Shown: positions 40,482 to 50,069, counted from the stretch's first letter. The stretch: 64,000 nt of DNA from Bicyclus anynana (GCF_947172395.1 NC_069109.1:6519163-6583162); one strand, 5' to 3'. Notes: a model not told the origin generated them from the sequence alone. Made by a program: numbers and translations.

Positions 40482-40586
40482 ACTTCACTCCCGAAGCCTG
40501 AAGCGATTGCACCTCTACTTAACAATAATTACGTGTTTTATTTACGCGTCAATTCCTGTGGTTTGGACTCTCCAAAATCCTCCACA
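40482..40586 (+). repeat. 3' LTR of copy 2, U5 part
   Basis: ACTTCACTCCCGAAGCCTGA...AAATCCTCCACA, then the AAAGG duplication (40587-40591). Confidence 0.8.
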
Positions 40587-40591
40587 AAAGG

Positions 40592-40614
40592 GGTGTGGAT
40601 TTTCATCCTCCTCC
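40592..40614 (+). mobile_element. SINE family B, 3' piece beyond LTR element
   Basis: GGTGTGGATTTTCATCCTCC continues the SINE interrupted at 21565. Its 3' end is lost just before the exon-2 donor region. Confidence 0.7.
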
Positions 40615-40628
40615 TTTAAATTACTTAC

Positions 40629-40904
40629 GATTTATTGCATGTTGAAATGCACAGTTGACTTTTCTAAAAAAACATTCATTCAAAAACAATCTATATTTCA
40701 TGTGTTTGTCCTCTTCCTTGCCTCCACATATGGAGTTAATTGTGTTATTGCATTCCAAGTTAGTACAGTTGAGTCTTTTCTTGCTAATCTTGCTCTTTTT
40801 GATGAGGGTTGAGTCTTGTCTTTCTTGCTTCTTAGCGAATTCTATAGGTCTTTCAACATTTTCTTTGTTTTTTCCAGAAACGAATAGAATATCTTTTGGA
40901 GGCT
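40629..40904 (-). CDS. Exon 2 of secreted Kazal-domain gene
   Basis: The acceptor ATATTTTTCAG precedes 40904 and the donor GTAAGT begins at 40628. The 276-bp exon starts with two bases completing a Glu codon from exon 1 (…SET/E/PPKDILF) and ends in phase 1 after HAIN. The N-terminal part is Lys-rich and hydrophilic. The C-terminal part, RLNCTNLECNNTINSICGG then FLNECFFRKVNC, supplies five cysteines of a Kazal module (C-x7-C between LEC and SIC). The sixth comes from exon 3. Kazal modules usually inhibit serine proteases, but the reactive loop here is atypical, so inhibition is not certain. Confidence 0.75.
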
Positions 40905-40944
40905 CTGAAAAATATTTTAACATTTTATTTAAGTAATATGAGAT

Positions 40945-41010
40945 TATATAACTAGTAGCTTTCTAGTGGTAAAAGAATTTTCAAAATCGGTTCAGCAGGT
41001 CCAGAGTTTT
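40945..41010 (-). mobile_element. Helitron-like fragment (type C)
   Basis: TAGCTTTCTAGTGGTAAAAG then TTCAAAATCGGTTCAGCAGG, an inverted internal piece of the type-C family, in intron 1. Confidence 0.4.
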
Positions 41011-41312
41011 TTTGTTATATTTTTTATTGAAAACACTAACAAGAAACTTAAGCTAACGCATGATTGTGACAAGGTATCCTAATCATGCGTTTGAAAGGCA
41101 GTCTGAAAAAATATTATTGTTTAGTATATGCTTCATAAACGTTGTGTTTGTTACAATTTGACTATAAACTATAAACTACCGGTTTTAAAAAATCCTTTAG
41201 GTACAATTGGAAAGCTACATTTTCATCGAGCGACATAGCATAGACTATATTAATTTATCACCGCGTTCCGACGGGAACGGGAACTAAGCGGCTTTTGTTA
41301 TTTTATGTATAA

Positions 41313-42083
41313 TATGTTACCGTTACATTGTAAAATACTTTAGTTTATAATCTCACTCGTGATATTGTAATCTGCCGTCAAATTGTGAACTGAAAATACT
41401 GATTACAATTTAACGTATTATTTTTCGGTCGCCGTCATCAACCCATTTTCGGCTCACTGCTGAGTTCAAGTCTCCTCTCAGAATGAGAGGGGTAAGGCTA
41501 CCACGCTATAAATAGAGGGGTAGGGCAATAGTCTACCACGCTGGCCCAATGCGGATTGGCAGACTTCACACACGCAGAGAATTAAGATAATTCATTGGAA
41601 TGCTGGTTTCCTCACGATGTTTTCCTTCACCGATTGAGACACGTGATGTTTAATTTCTTAAAAAATGCACACAACTGAAAAGTTGGAGGTGTATGAACCG
41701 GACCAGATTCTAACCCACACCCTCCGGAATCGGAGGCAGAGGTCATATCCACTGGGCTATCACGGCTCATTTTTCGGTACCTATATTATAATCTATCGAA
41801 AGTGAAACCGTTAAATTGCATTGTTAAAACTTCAACTGTCCGAGACCGTTCTGTGTCTATAGAGTCAGGAATGAAACACATATGTCAGTCAAATAAAATA
41901 CTTATATTCTATGCATATATTGAAGGTATATTATTTTATTCTTGTCGGTTTCACTTCCGTTAGATTATACCGAAAAATAACACGTTAAATTTCATTAGTA
42001 TTTTCAGTTCACAATATGACGGTAGATTATAATATCACGAGTGAGATTATAAACTAATGTATTTTACAATTTAACGGTAACAT
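41313..42083. mobile_element. Foldback (long-inverted-repeat) element containing a SINE
   Basis: Left arm 41313-41429 plus 41779-41814 and right arm 41945-42083 are inverted copies (ATGTTACCGTTACATTGTAA against TTTACAATTTAACGGTAACAT; TATAATCTCACTCGTGATAT; GAAAGTGAAACCG), interrupted only by the SINE insertion. Discounting the SINE, the arms are ~140-150 bp. It lies in intron 1 of the Kazal gene. The class is unknown. Confidence 0.65.
41430..41768 (-). mobile_element. Full-length SINE-A with target duplication
   Basis: The 10-bp duplication ATTTTTCGGT (41420-41429 and 41769-41778) brackets a 339-bp SINE-A, giving the family's true ends: GAGCCGTGATAGCCCAG at the 5' side and a GGGTTGATGACGGCG-type 3' end. 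A small internal duplication (ACCACGCTATAAATAGAGGG) is present. Confidence 0.8.
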
Positions 42084-42192
42084 ATACGTAACTTATGTTT
42101 CTTAGAAATTCTTTCTTTAGAACTGTACTTATAAATATATTTTTTTTAATAAGTACTAAGTAATTGGAAGGAATAAAGAAATTTCGACTTAC

Positions 42193-42547
42193 CAGTTTCA
42201 GAAATACGTGGTCTTCCATCCCCTATTAACCCTCCAATCCTTCTAGTGTCTATGGCTTCACTAACTTTAATTCTATCATTATACACTATATCTTCGTTCC
42301 TAATTACTGGCTTATCATTTGGGATGAACACTATCCCATCATTGTCTTTTGTGTTTTCTGTAATGGGTTCTAAGTTCGATTCTAATGGTTGTTCGGTTCC
42401 GGTTATGGTTTCTGGTTGAGGTTTCTGAACCGGTCTGTCTATATCACTGTGTGAGTGTGTTATGAATACATCCGTGTTGCTTGTGTCTGTGTTTGTGCAT
42501 TTTATTGTTATTAGGATTGTCAATATAAAATATAGTTGGTATTTCAT
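42193..42547 (-). CDS. Exon 1 of secreted Kazal-domain gene (signal peptide)
   Basis: The ATG is at 42547. The first ~17 residues (MKYQLYFILTILITIKC) form a typical signal peptide. The rest is acidic and hydrophilic (VFIPNDKPVIRNEDIVYN, RRIGGLIGDGRP), without known domains. The exon ends …ISET plus one base at 42193, followed by GTAAGT from 42192, phase 1, which matches exon 2. The open frame runs on into the intron to 42146; the splice site is preferred because exon 2 fits in phase. Confidence 0.75.
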
Positions 42548-43848
42548 TTTTGATTATTTTCTTGTGGATTGTGTTTTTGTTTAATTATATAGTAGATTGT
42601 TATACAGGGGGCTAAAAAGACTCATTATATACGAGGTATTTTTAGGGCACGAGCCTTAAGGCGAGGGCCGCTAAATAGCAACCGAGTTTATAATGGGTTT
42701 AGCCCCGCGTGTTACACTATACTTTTCACTACGATTCGAGAAAATAAAATAATTAAGTACAGTATTCAATGTTAAAATTCTTTTTGCAGACGCAGCTCGC
42801 AACTCAATAAAAAAATAAAAATCAATTCAAAAAAATTACGCATTCCACAGACATGAACGAAGCATTTTATTTCGTTCCAATTTTTAATTTTTATCAAACA
42901 ATCAGGGCCTTGCATAATAAGTATGTACTCGTACTTAAATAAGACGATTCTATTTATTAATTAAACCTTTTTCATTTAATAGTAGGTTTTGTAGTAAAAG
43001 ACAAAAATCAAAATAACTTTAGCCCCTAGAGGCTGAAATGCTTGTTTAGCCCCGTAGAGAAGTGGTAATATGATAGTGTTTATAGAAAGAGTAGTGAAAA
43101 ATATATTTTTTGGTAAAACTGTGTCTAATTAAAAGTAAGAAATTAAAATAATTTAGAAAATCAAACTACCTAATGTACGACTTACGGACTTGTGTATTGA
43201 TTTATGGACTACTGGGTCCACGATAGCTAGATCTCATTTTTAACTCCCGACGCAAAAAGAGGGGTGTTATAAGTTTGACGTGTCTGTCTGTCTATGACAC
43301 CATAGCTCCCGAACGGATGAAGCAATTTCAATTTAGTTTTAATTTTTAAAGGCGACTTATGTGCGAGTGTTCACCGCCTTCAAACTGATCATCAGTTAGT
43401 TTATAAGATATTATATAGAACTTTGAATGTTATTATTTTTTGCTTTTTAGTTTATTTATTTATTAGGCTTACTTACAATCACTTACACTAACTAAAATAA
43501 TAAAATGTAGTAAATTATAAATCACTATACGTGTAGTGATTATTCACAAATAAACACAGCATGAAATAAAGAAGAACAGTAAAACAAGCTAACTTAAATA
43601 TCACAAATCACAAACTACATACACACTAGTATTATTAACTGAAAAAGAAGAAAAAGTGAGAGAAAGAAACAAAATGAAATAAGGTGAGCACATTTTAGTC
43701 ATAAGAGTACCAAGTAAAGATGTTTTTTTTTTATAATTTTTTAGTTTAGTCAGTATGTTTTATGTTTTTGAAGTCGGTTGAATTTTTTTTTATTAAAACT
43801 TTTTATCTTATTGTTTGTAAACCACTTCTGAGTTTGCTAAAATTATTT
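42548..43848. other. Upstream region of the Kazal gene, mostly unassigned
   Basis: The promoter would lie here for the minus-strand gene, but no TATA/Inr is convincing. 43250-43400 matches a dispersed repeat (ATAGCTCCCGAACGGATGAA and GCGACTTATGTG) also seen at 47729-47868. 43780 carries a short family-F remnant. The remainder is AT-rich. Confidence 0.45.
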
Positions 43849-43903
43849 TATCTCCGTATTCCTACGGGAACGGGAACCACGCGGGTGAAACAGCGCGGAG
43901 TCT
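43849..43903 (+). mobile_element. Lep1-like Helitron, 3' end only
   Basis: TTATCTCCGTATTCCTACGG then ACCACGCGGGTGAAACAGCG. A 3' hairpin fragment. Confidence 0.5.
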
Positions 43904-44525
43904 GGTAAGGAAATATAAATGCACAAAATAATAAAGAAATTTCTGTAATTTTGTTTGAACGCCCTTCCAAATCAGCTCAGAAATTATGGCATAGTGCTCA
44001 GAGTTATTTTCTGTTATAGTAACAGCCTTCTAAGCGTTATTCATGTTGGTTCATTTCACAGGTATTTTTTGTTCAAGGGTTTGTATTCTATAACGATTTA
44101 TATAATGCCCATACTAATATAAGCACATGGCTGACAAACTGTCAGCCGTCTTGAATGTCTGGCTAATACATGCCTTCGTTTTGTTCGAACAATGGTTTGT
44201 GTTCATTGATTTTTTTTCCGTTGATAATCAGGCAATACTTACGTATTGTTTTCAATTTATGATTGCGAAATAATGGAATAAGTATGTAGGTACCTACTTA
44301 TACTATTATTACCATCAACGGTTTTATTTTAAGTCTATGGTTGTACAATATTCTTTTACTTACTGAAAGAAAGACGATTTTTGTGGTACAAAAATGAGGC
44401 TTAATTAGGACATGCATACGATACAATACAGTTTCCTTATGAGTCCACAGGTGCATTTATACATCTATAATTATATTTTTTATAATATCATTCTCATTGA
44501 AATGAAAAAACTTAAACTCTATTTA
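43904..44525. other. Unassigned AT-rich stretch
   Basis: A short piece at 43935-43975 resembles the interior of the GGGATGATGAC MITE. No gene is recognised. Confidence 0.45.
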
Positions 44526-44700
44526 AAAAAATACATTTAAATCGAACTAGATAAACAGCGCCATCTATTAGGATAACGTTAAACTGCAACGTGCATTCAC
44601 ACCTCGACGCTTTTTCAACACCGTAGCTTGTGCGAGTGTAAATGCGAGTTTTCACACCTTCTTAATAGATGGCGTTTACTGCATTCATGTTTTAAATCTA
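44526..44700. repeat. Inverted-repeat element (possible MITE)
   Basis: AACAGCGCCATCTATTA near the left is matched by TAATAGATGGCGTTT near the right, with TTTAAATC outside both. No ORF. Confidence 0.4.
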
Positions 44701-44805
44701 TAATTTATTATTAATTAATTAATTTTATTTATTTAAACGGCTCACTACAAGATCAGGCCTCCCCCTTATAGGGGGATCGCGCTACTTCAATGTTAGTTGG
44801 TAGAC

Positions 44806-45136
44806 TTCATCATCATAACAGACGTCCACTGCAGGACACAGGCCTTTTGTAGGTACTTCCAAACATCACGATACTGAGCCGTCTGCATCCAGCGAATGTC
44901 TGCGACTCGCGTCAGTCCACCTGGTGGGGGTCCAACACTGCGCTTTCTAGTGCGGGGTCGTAATTTCAGCACTTTGGGACCCCAACGTCCATCGGCTCTT
45001 CGAACTATGTGCCCCGCCCATTGCCACTTCAGCTTGGCAACTCGTTGAGCTATGTCGGTGACTTTGGATCTTCTGCGTATCTCCTCATTTCTGATTCGAT
45101 CACGCAGAGATACTCTTAACATAGCTCGTTCTCTCA
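44806..45136 (-). pseudogene. RTE-like LINE, 3' fragment
   Basis: On the minus strand: RERAMLRVSLRDRIRN, KVTDIAQRVAKLKWQWAGH, IVRRADGRWGPKVL and a QRDVW/VLQW-like end, then a GATGATGA tail at the left. It is 5'-truncated at 45136. Confidence 0.65.
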
Positions 45137-45460
45137 AAAAGTTCAAAGTGTTTATTAAACGCAAGCTTTTGGGAAAGGCTTATTATAGTGTTAATAATAA
45201 AAAAGCTTGGCGTTAAACTGTGTAAAATAAAACTAATATACGACTGTGTGCTTAGTTTTAAATAAGTTTGTAAAATGGTGGTAAACAAAAAAAATAAACC
45301 TTGGCTCAGTTTGGAACCCTCGTAACTTTAGTTTTAAGTTTTCGACTATTATTACCACCATTAAATTAAATTAAATTATGACATAATCTTGACCTTTCAA
45401 AAGTGCTTGTAAACTAAGCCTAATTAAAATAAATGAATTTTGACTTTTGACTTTGACTTA
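45137..45460 (+). mobile_element. LINE 3' end (5'-truncated)
   Basis: The start translates as FKVFIKRKLLGKAYYSVN, a typical ORF2 C-terminus of lepidopteran LINEs. A UTR follows with CAAAAGTGCTTGTAAACTAA and a TTTTGACTTTTGACTTTGAC tail. Confidence 0.5.
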
Positions 45461-45499
45461 TCGCGGCGAACTTATGAAGATAATAATATAATATAATAA

Positions 45500-45519
45500 T
45501 ATATATATATATATATATT
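45500..45519. repeat. AT dinucleotide microsatellite
   Basis: An uninterrupted (AT)n run within AT-rich sequence. Confidence 0.8.
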
Positions 45520-45703
45520 CATATACTAAATCAGATGTCAATGATAAAGACTTGGTTTTTGAATTCTGTATTTGGGGCGGCTACAACACCGTCGTGATCC
45601 TGCGCTCTGTCTGCCCATAATTCTTTAATCTGCGTCAGTAGGTATCTCAGTAGGACCCAAAATACAAACCCAGAACCTCGTACACCGATACCTTTATAGA
45701 ACA

Positions 45704-46046
45704 CTAGCGACTTTATCCGCGTGGAATTTAGTTTTTCACAAATCCCTCGGGAACCATGGACCGGGATCAAAAGTAGCCTATGTGTTAATCCATGCTATAA
45801 TATATCTCAATAAAAAATTTTAGATTTCGGTTCAGTAGTCCAGGTTTGAAAGAGTAACAAACATTCATATCATCAAAATCATCAGTTTTCGCAAATATCG
45901 GGAAACCATAGATTTTTTCGGGATAAAAAGTAGCCTATGTGTTAATCCAGAGTAAAATCTATTTCTATTTCAAATTTTAGCCAAATCGTTTCAGTAGTAG
46001 CGACGGTGAAGAGTAACAAACATCCAAACAAACTTTTGCGTTTATA
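45704..46046 (-). mobile_element. Helitron-like copies (type E), two in tandem
   Basis: It starts CTAGCGACTTTATCCGCGTG (inverted 3' end). Two units share AAAAGTAGCCTATGTGTTAA (45772 and 45930) and end with CTTTTGCGTTTATAATATTAG. A related piece is at 63390. Confidence 0.45.
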
Positions 46047-46162
46047 ATATTAGTAGGATCATCATTAATTAACTCAAACAACCCATATTTGCTCACTGTT
46101 CAGCACGAGTCCCCTCTCAGAACGAGGCTTAGGTTAGGAGTATTAAGAAAATTGTCAGGTAG

Positions 46163-46500
46163 GTTTTTCTCAAAGTCAAAGTCAAAATTCATTTATTTCA
46201 AATAGGCTTACTTTACAACCTCTTTCGAAACGTCAGGTAATAATATTAAAATTAAGATAATGGTGATAATAATTATTCGAAAACTTAAGATTAAAGTTAC
46301 AAGGGTTTCAAACGCGCCTTGGTCCGAGAAGAGCCCACAACAAACTCAGCCAACTTTATTCTTTTTTAGTTTATCAACATTTAACAATAGGTATATAAGT
46401 AGCCTGTCATGTAATACATTTCATTTCCAAGCAATTTTTAACCGACACGACTTTACTAAACACACGACTTTTCTATAAACTTACGTTTAATTTTCACCCT
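46163..46500 (-). mobile_element. LINE 3' end nested in SINE-A
   Basis: The left end carries the inverted tail (AAGTCAAAGTCAAAATTCAT, AAATAGGCTTACTTTACAA). The interior matches, in reverse, 55855-56147 (GCGCCTTGGTCCGAGAAGAG). 5'-truncated, no ORF. Confidence 0.5.
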
Positions 46501-46609
46501 GATTAAAGCTTCACCCTGACACGTGATATTTAATTTCTTAAAATGCACACAACTGAATAGTTGGAGGTGCATGCCCCGGACCGGATTCGAACCCACACCC
46601 TCCGGAATA

Positions 46610-47145
46610 GGGATGATGACAGTTTTTTAAATTGTATATAAATTAAGAGTATACTAATAGCAAAGCAATTTTGTAAAAGTAACAGGGTATCTGCGATCAT
46701 TACTTTCGGAGCTACAGGGATTTAAAGGGTCAGATTTGCGGCGCTGCCGCGGATCCCTGAAAAACGCCCCGAAAAATGGCACGAACTAATGACGTCGTAG
46801 GTAATGTAATGATCGTTAGATTTGTATGTGCATTCTAATAACTTTACAAATATCTTTGTTATTTGTGCGTTTATATTTATAGTTCATATATTTAAAATGT
46901 CACATTTAATGTAAGGAAGCTAAAACCAATTTCCAATAATACACTGTAATCTTTGGCTAAAACTGTATGAAATTTCATCTAATTACGATAAAAGATTTTT
47001 AATAGATTTTGAAATTATATAATCTCATTTATTTTGCAAATATCCAGACAATCTTTGCTTTTTATGTATAAAATTAGTTAACATTGACCTTATTTACCCG
47101 AATGTATCATAAAAATCAATATATTCAAACCTAGTCATCATCCCC
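46610..47145 (+). mobile_element. MITE-like element, GGGATGATGAC family, copy 2
   Basis: GGGATGATGAC...TCATCATCCCC, interrupting a SINE-A between CCGGAAT and TTGGAGG. It contains the GC palindrome-like GCGGCGCTGCCGCGGATCCC. Confidence 0.7.
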
Positions 47146-47299
47146 ATTGGAGGCAGAGGTCATCCACTGGGCTATCTCGTCTCTACGTATATTTCTCTGC
47201 AGTTTTTGTCTCCATGTATTTAGAGCAAACGCTGTCTTGCTCTCAAAGTGATAGCTTTCTATTTTTAGCGTCTTCAAGGTTGTGATATCAGATAGCTGT

Positions 47300-47372
47300 C
47301 TCACTGGTGTAGTGGAAAATGCGGTTTAGTTTATGAAGCCCTGGGTTCGAGTCCTGGGTCAGGTTACAAAAA
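47300..47372 (+). mobile_element. tRNA-like SINE head fragment
   Basis: CACTGGTGTAGTGGAAAATG resembles an A box and GGGTTCGAGTCC a B box. No cloverleaf closes, so a tRNA gene is unlikely. Confidence 0.4.
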
Positions 47373-47440
47373 ACACCGAAGAAGTGCGAATCGGACTTGG
47401 CCGAGTGTTCTTTAGTTATAAATACTTGATAATGTACCTA

Positions 47441-47580
47441 CTTTCGCTGCGGTACTGATTTGTCTGTACTTTCTTCTGTCATACTAAAACTCTATGTAGT
47501 TGTGTACGAGGTCCATCGACCTCGTAACTCTTGAACACGCTAGACGTACGAGGTCAATTGACCTCGTACCGCAGCGAACT
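47441..47580. mobile_element. Small TIR element with two internal palindromes
   Basis: TTCGCTGCGGTAC (47443-47455) and GTACCGCAGCGAA (47566-47578) are perfect 13-bp inverted repeats. Inside lie GTACGAGGTCCATCGACCTC and TACGAGGTCAATTGACCTCG, both dyads of the same ACGAGGTC word. No ORF. Confidence 0.55.
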
Positions 47581-47728
47581 TGTTAAATAAAGTTGATAAT
47601 TTTGAAAACTTCCGAAAGTCATGAAATTATTAATTACACGTCATGGATATTTTCCTTCAGTGCGCTTTTGTTTGAGACCCCACTCGAGTATATTTGCAGA
47701 CATTCGGTTGTTCTTCCCCACTTTCACA

Positions 47729-47868
47729 CCCCACAACTTTTAAACGGCTCAACCGATTTTCATCAAACATGTCTAAGAACACTCCCACATAAGTCACCTT
47801 TCATACAAAACAAATTAAATTGGAATCGCTTCATCCGTTCGAGAGCGATGGCGCCACAGACAATCAGA
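47729..47868 (+). repeat. Family-G dispersed repeat
   Basis: CAACCGATTTTCATCAAACA and AACACTCCCACATAAGTCAC then GCTTCATCCGTTCGAGAGCG; shared with 43250-43400 in the opposite orientation. Confidence 0.4.
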
Positions 47869-47952
47869 CTTACTTACTTATACTTTATTAAATATACAAA
47901 AATATAAAAGTGTGGCACACTTGGAACAAATTATCTATATTATCTATATATA

Positions 47953-47954
<2 letters not shown>

Positions 47955-47990
<36 letters not shown>
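47955..47990. repeat. AT dinucleotide microsatellite
   Basis: A long (AT)n tract directly at the 5' edge of a Helitron-like element. Confidence 0.8.
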
Positions 47991-47993
<3 letters not shown>

Positions 47994-48268
47994 GAATTGC
48001 TGTTCGTTAGTCTCGCTAAAACTCGAGAACGGCTGAACGGATTTATCTTATCTTGGTCTTGAAATGTTCGTGGAGGTATAGGGAAGGTTTTAAAGGTAAG
48101 AAAAATTAGTATAATTGCCGGGAAAACCATAAAAACAACCCTTTTCTATTTCCCATTCAAACGTTTAAGAGTCAAGCTGTAGGGGTAGGGTAGGGGTAGG
48201 GGTAGGGTAGAGTAGGGATAGAGAATAAGTGCACTTATGTCAAAACGAAGTTTGACCGGGTCCGCTAG
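47991..48268 (+). mobile_element. Helitron-like element (type D)
   Basis: It carries GAACGGCTGAACGGATTTAT, then a GGGTAGGGGTAGGGTAG run (48181-48228), and ends GACCGGGTCCGCTAG followed by T. The 5' end merges with the AT repeat. Confidence 0.5.
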
Positions 48269-48322
48269 TTATTTTATAAAAATAACTTCGAATTGGCTTT
48301 CTTTATTAACGTTTATTTATAA

Positions 48323-48403
48323 CTAGCGGACGCCCGCGACTTCGTCCGCGTGGAAATCGATGTAAACTTTCATCAATCAATATTTCACCACTTTAGGGTG
48401 TAT
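48323..48403 (-). mobile_element. Helitron-like 3' end (type B), inverted
   Basis: CTAGCGGACGCCCGCGACTT then CGTCCGCGTGGAAATCGATG, ending at a LINE tail. Confidence 0.5.
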
Positions 48404-48466
48404 TAGTTTTATGTCTTCAATGCGTTGTGTTAACAAATAAAGTATTTTCTATTCTATTCTAAATTG
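48404..48466 (+). mobile_element. Tail of the LINE nested in LINE-1, second copy
   Basis: TGTATTAGTTTTATGTCTTC and GCGTTGTGTTAACAAATAAA match the last bases of the element at 27129-28664, then TCTATTCTATTCT. Confidence 0.55.
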
Positions 48467-48529
48467 ATAAAAGAAAAACTCAATACATTATAGATTTTAC
48501 AACTAGGTTAAACATTAGATACAAACTAT

Positions 48530-48880
48530 ACAATTATTAATTGTATACAATTAATAATTGTATACAATTAATAATTGTAATATACCGTTTTTCTAATTGT
48601 AGTTTTTTTTTAATATGCTCATGATATATAATTTAGAAATCCTAACGATGAGCCCTTAAATTGGATACCCATATTGCAATATTCAAATTTTTTCCTTTTT
48701 AAAAAAAAAAACTACAATTAGAAAAACGGTATATTATTAATTGTATACAATTAATAATATACCGTTTTTCTAATTGTAGTTTTTTTTTAATATGGTCATG
48801 ATATATAATTTTGAAATCCTAACGATGAGCCCGTAAATTGGATACCCATATTGCAATATTCGAATTTTTTTTTTTCACGA
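48530..48880. repeat. Repeat with an 86-bp perfect palindrome
   Basis: 48703-48788 is a perfect palindrome centred at 48745/48746 (GTATAC), with arms from nine A's to nine T's through CTACAATTAGAAAAACGGTA. Units at about 48582-48690 and 48761-48870 are direct repeats (CCTAACGATGAGCCC, GATACCCATATTGCAATATT). (TTAATTGTATACAATTAA)n lies at 48532-48580. Confidence 0.7.
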
Positions 48881-49189
48881 TTTGAGTGTATACAGTCTCA
48901 CAGTCTACGTGTTCGCTTTTTTTTAACTTTACCCATCTAAGAACACTTGGGTTGTTAAAATGAATCTAAAGATATTTTAATTACGTAAATCCGTTCAGCG
49001 ATTTGAAAGATATACCTAGATAAAAATAATAAAAAATATAACATACATACAAACATACATAGATACGCGCGAAAAACATAACCCTTCTTGCAGTCGGGTA
49101 AAACAGATAAGAACAGATAGATAGATTTGCTTAACTTTAGTAAGCAAAATAGCGGACAGATAGGTTATTGAAAACTACCCTTAGTAATT
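48881..49189. other. Unassigned AT-rich stretch
   Basis: Nothing recognisable beyond short tetranucleotide runs (ACATACATACAAACATACAT). Confidence 0.45.
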
Positions 49190-49275
49190 AATTATCGCTG
49201 GACATACATAATAAAAAAAAACATACATACAGCCGAACGTAGAACCTCCTCCTTTTTGGAAGTCGGTTAAAAAAG
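49190..49275 (-). repeat. Family-F repeat fragment, inverted
   Basis: ATCGCTGGACATACATAAT then AGAACCTCCTCCTTTTTGGA and AGTCGGTT, the reverse of 61552-61640. Confidence 0.45.
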
Positions 49276-49503
49276 TAAATTAAAAAAAAGAAAAGATACT
49301 CAATACATTATAAATTTTACAACTAGGTTAATCATTAGATACAAGCTATACCGCGGGTAGATGTACCTACCTACAGGTAGTGTACCCAGGTAGGTACCGG
49401 TAACTGAATACCGCGGCAAAGTGCCCGAGGGATACAACGGCTAATTACGTGCTCGACGAGGGTCCATTGTACCCCGGTACGGCATAATGACAGACATATA
49501 ATA

Positions 49504-50004
49504 GGGATGATGACAGTTTTTTTAAATGTATATAAATTAAGAGTATGCTAATAGTAAAGCAATTTTGTAAAAGTAACAGGGTATCTGCGATCATTACTTT
49601 CGGAGCTACAGGGGTTTAAAGGGTCAGATTTGCGGCGCTGCCGCGGATCCCTGAAAAACGCTTCATACAAAATGGTACGAACTTATGACGTCGTAGGCAA
49701 TTAATGATCGTTAGATTTGTATGCGCGTTCAAACAAAATTACTAATATCTTTGTTATTTGTGCGTTTATGTTTATAGTTCATATATTGAAAAATATACAC
49801 ATTTAATGTAAGGAAGCTAAAACTGTATGAATTTTCATCTAATTACGATGAAATATTTTTAGTAGATTTTGAAATTTTATAATCTTATTTATTTTGCAAA
49901 TATCCAGACAATCTTTGCTTTTTATGTATAAATTAGTTAACATTGACCTTATTTACCCGAATGTATCATAAAAATCAATATATTCAAATCTAGTCATCAT
50001 GCCC
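49504..50004 (+). mobile_element. MITE-like element, GGGATGATGAC family, copy 3
   Basis: Complete: GGGATGATGACAG...CTAGTCATCATGCCC, 501 bp. The interior is nearly identical to copy 2 and includes GCGGCGCTGCCGCGGATCCC. Confidence 0.7.
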
Positions 50005-50069
50005 ATTCAAGTAAAAAAATTAACAAATCAAATTCAAATTTTTACAGGCTTCTCAAATATTTACTGGCT

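Larger units (their letters stand above)
21566..40586 (+). mobile_element. LTR retroelement copy 2 with a Jockey LINE in each LTR (19-kb nested complex)
   Basis: AAAGG is duplicated at 21561-21565 and 40587-40591, and the host SINE is continuous across the outer ends, so this is one original insertion. Its own parts are the 5' LTR (21566-22161 plus 29472-29575), internal region 29576-33863, and 3' LTR (33864-34416 plus 40482-40586). LINE-1 lies in the 5' LTR and LINE-2 in the 3' LTR. It is antisense to the Kazal gene and fills its intron 2; its right end is only 42 bp from the exon-2 splice donor. Confidence 0.85.
46048..47187 (-). mobile_element. SINE-A copy split by two other elements
   Basis: SINE pieces at 46048-46160 (3' part), 46515-46609 (body and B box) and 47146-47187 (A box) are collinear in inverted orientation. 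They are separated by a LINE tail (46163-46500) and a GGGATGATGAC MITE (46610-47145), so one SINE received two later insertions. Confidence 0.65.

Noticed and set aside
21566..40586. Reading the two unlike LTRs as two separate solo LTRs or two elements
   Set aside because: The AAAGG duplication, continuous host SINE, PBS after the first LTR and PPT before the second fit one insertion; only LTR divergence argues otherwise.
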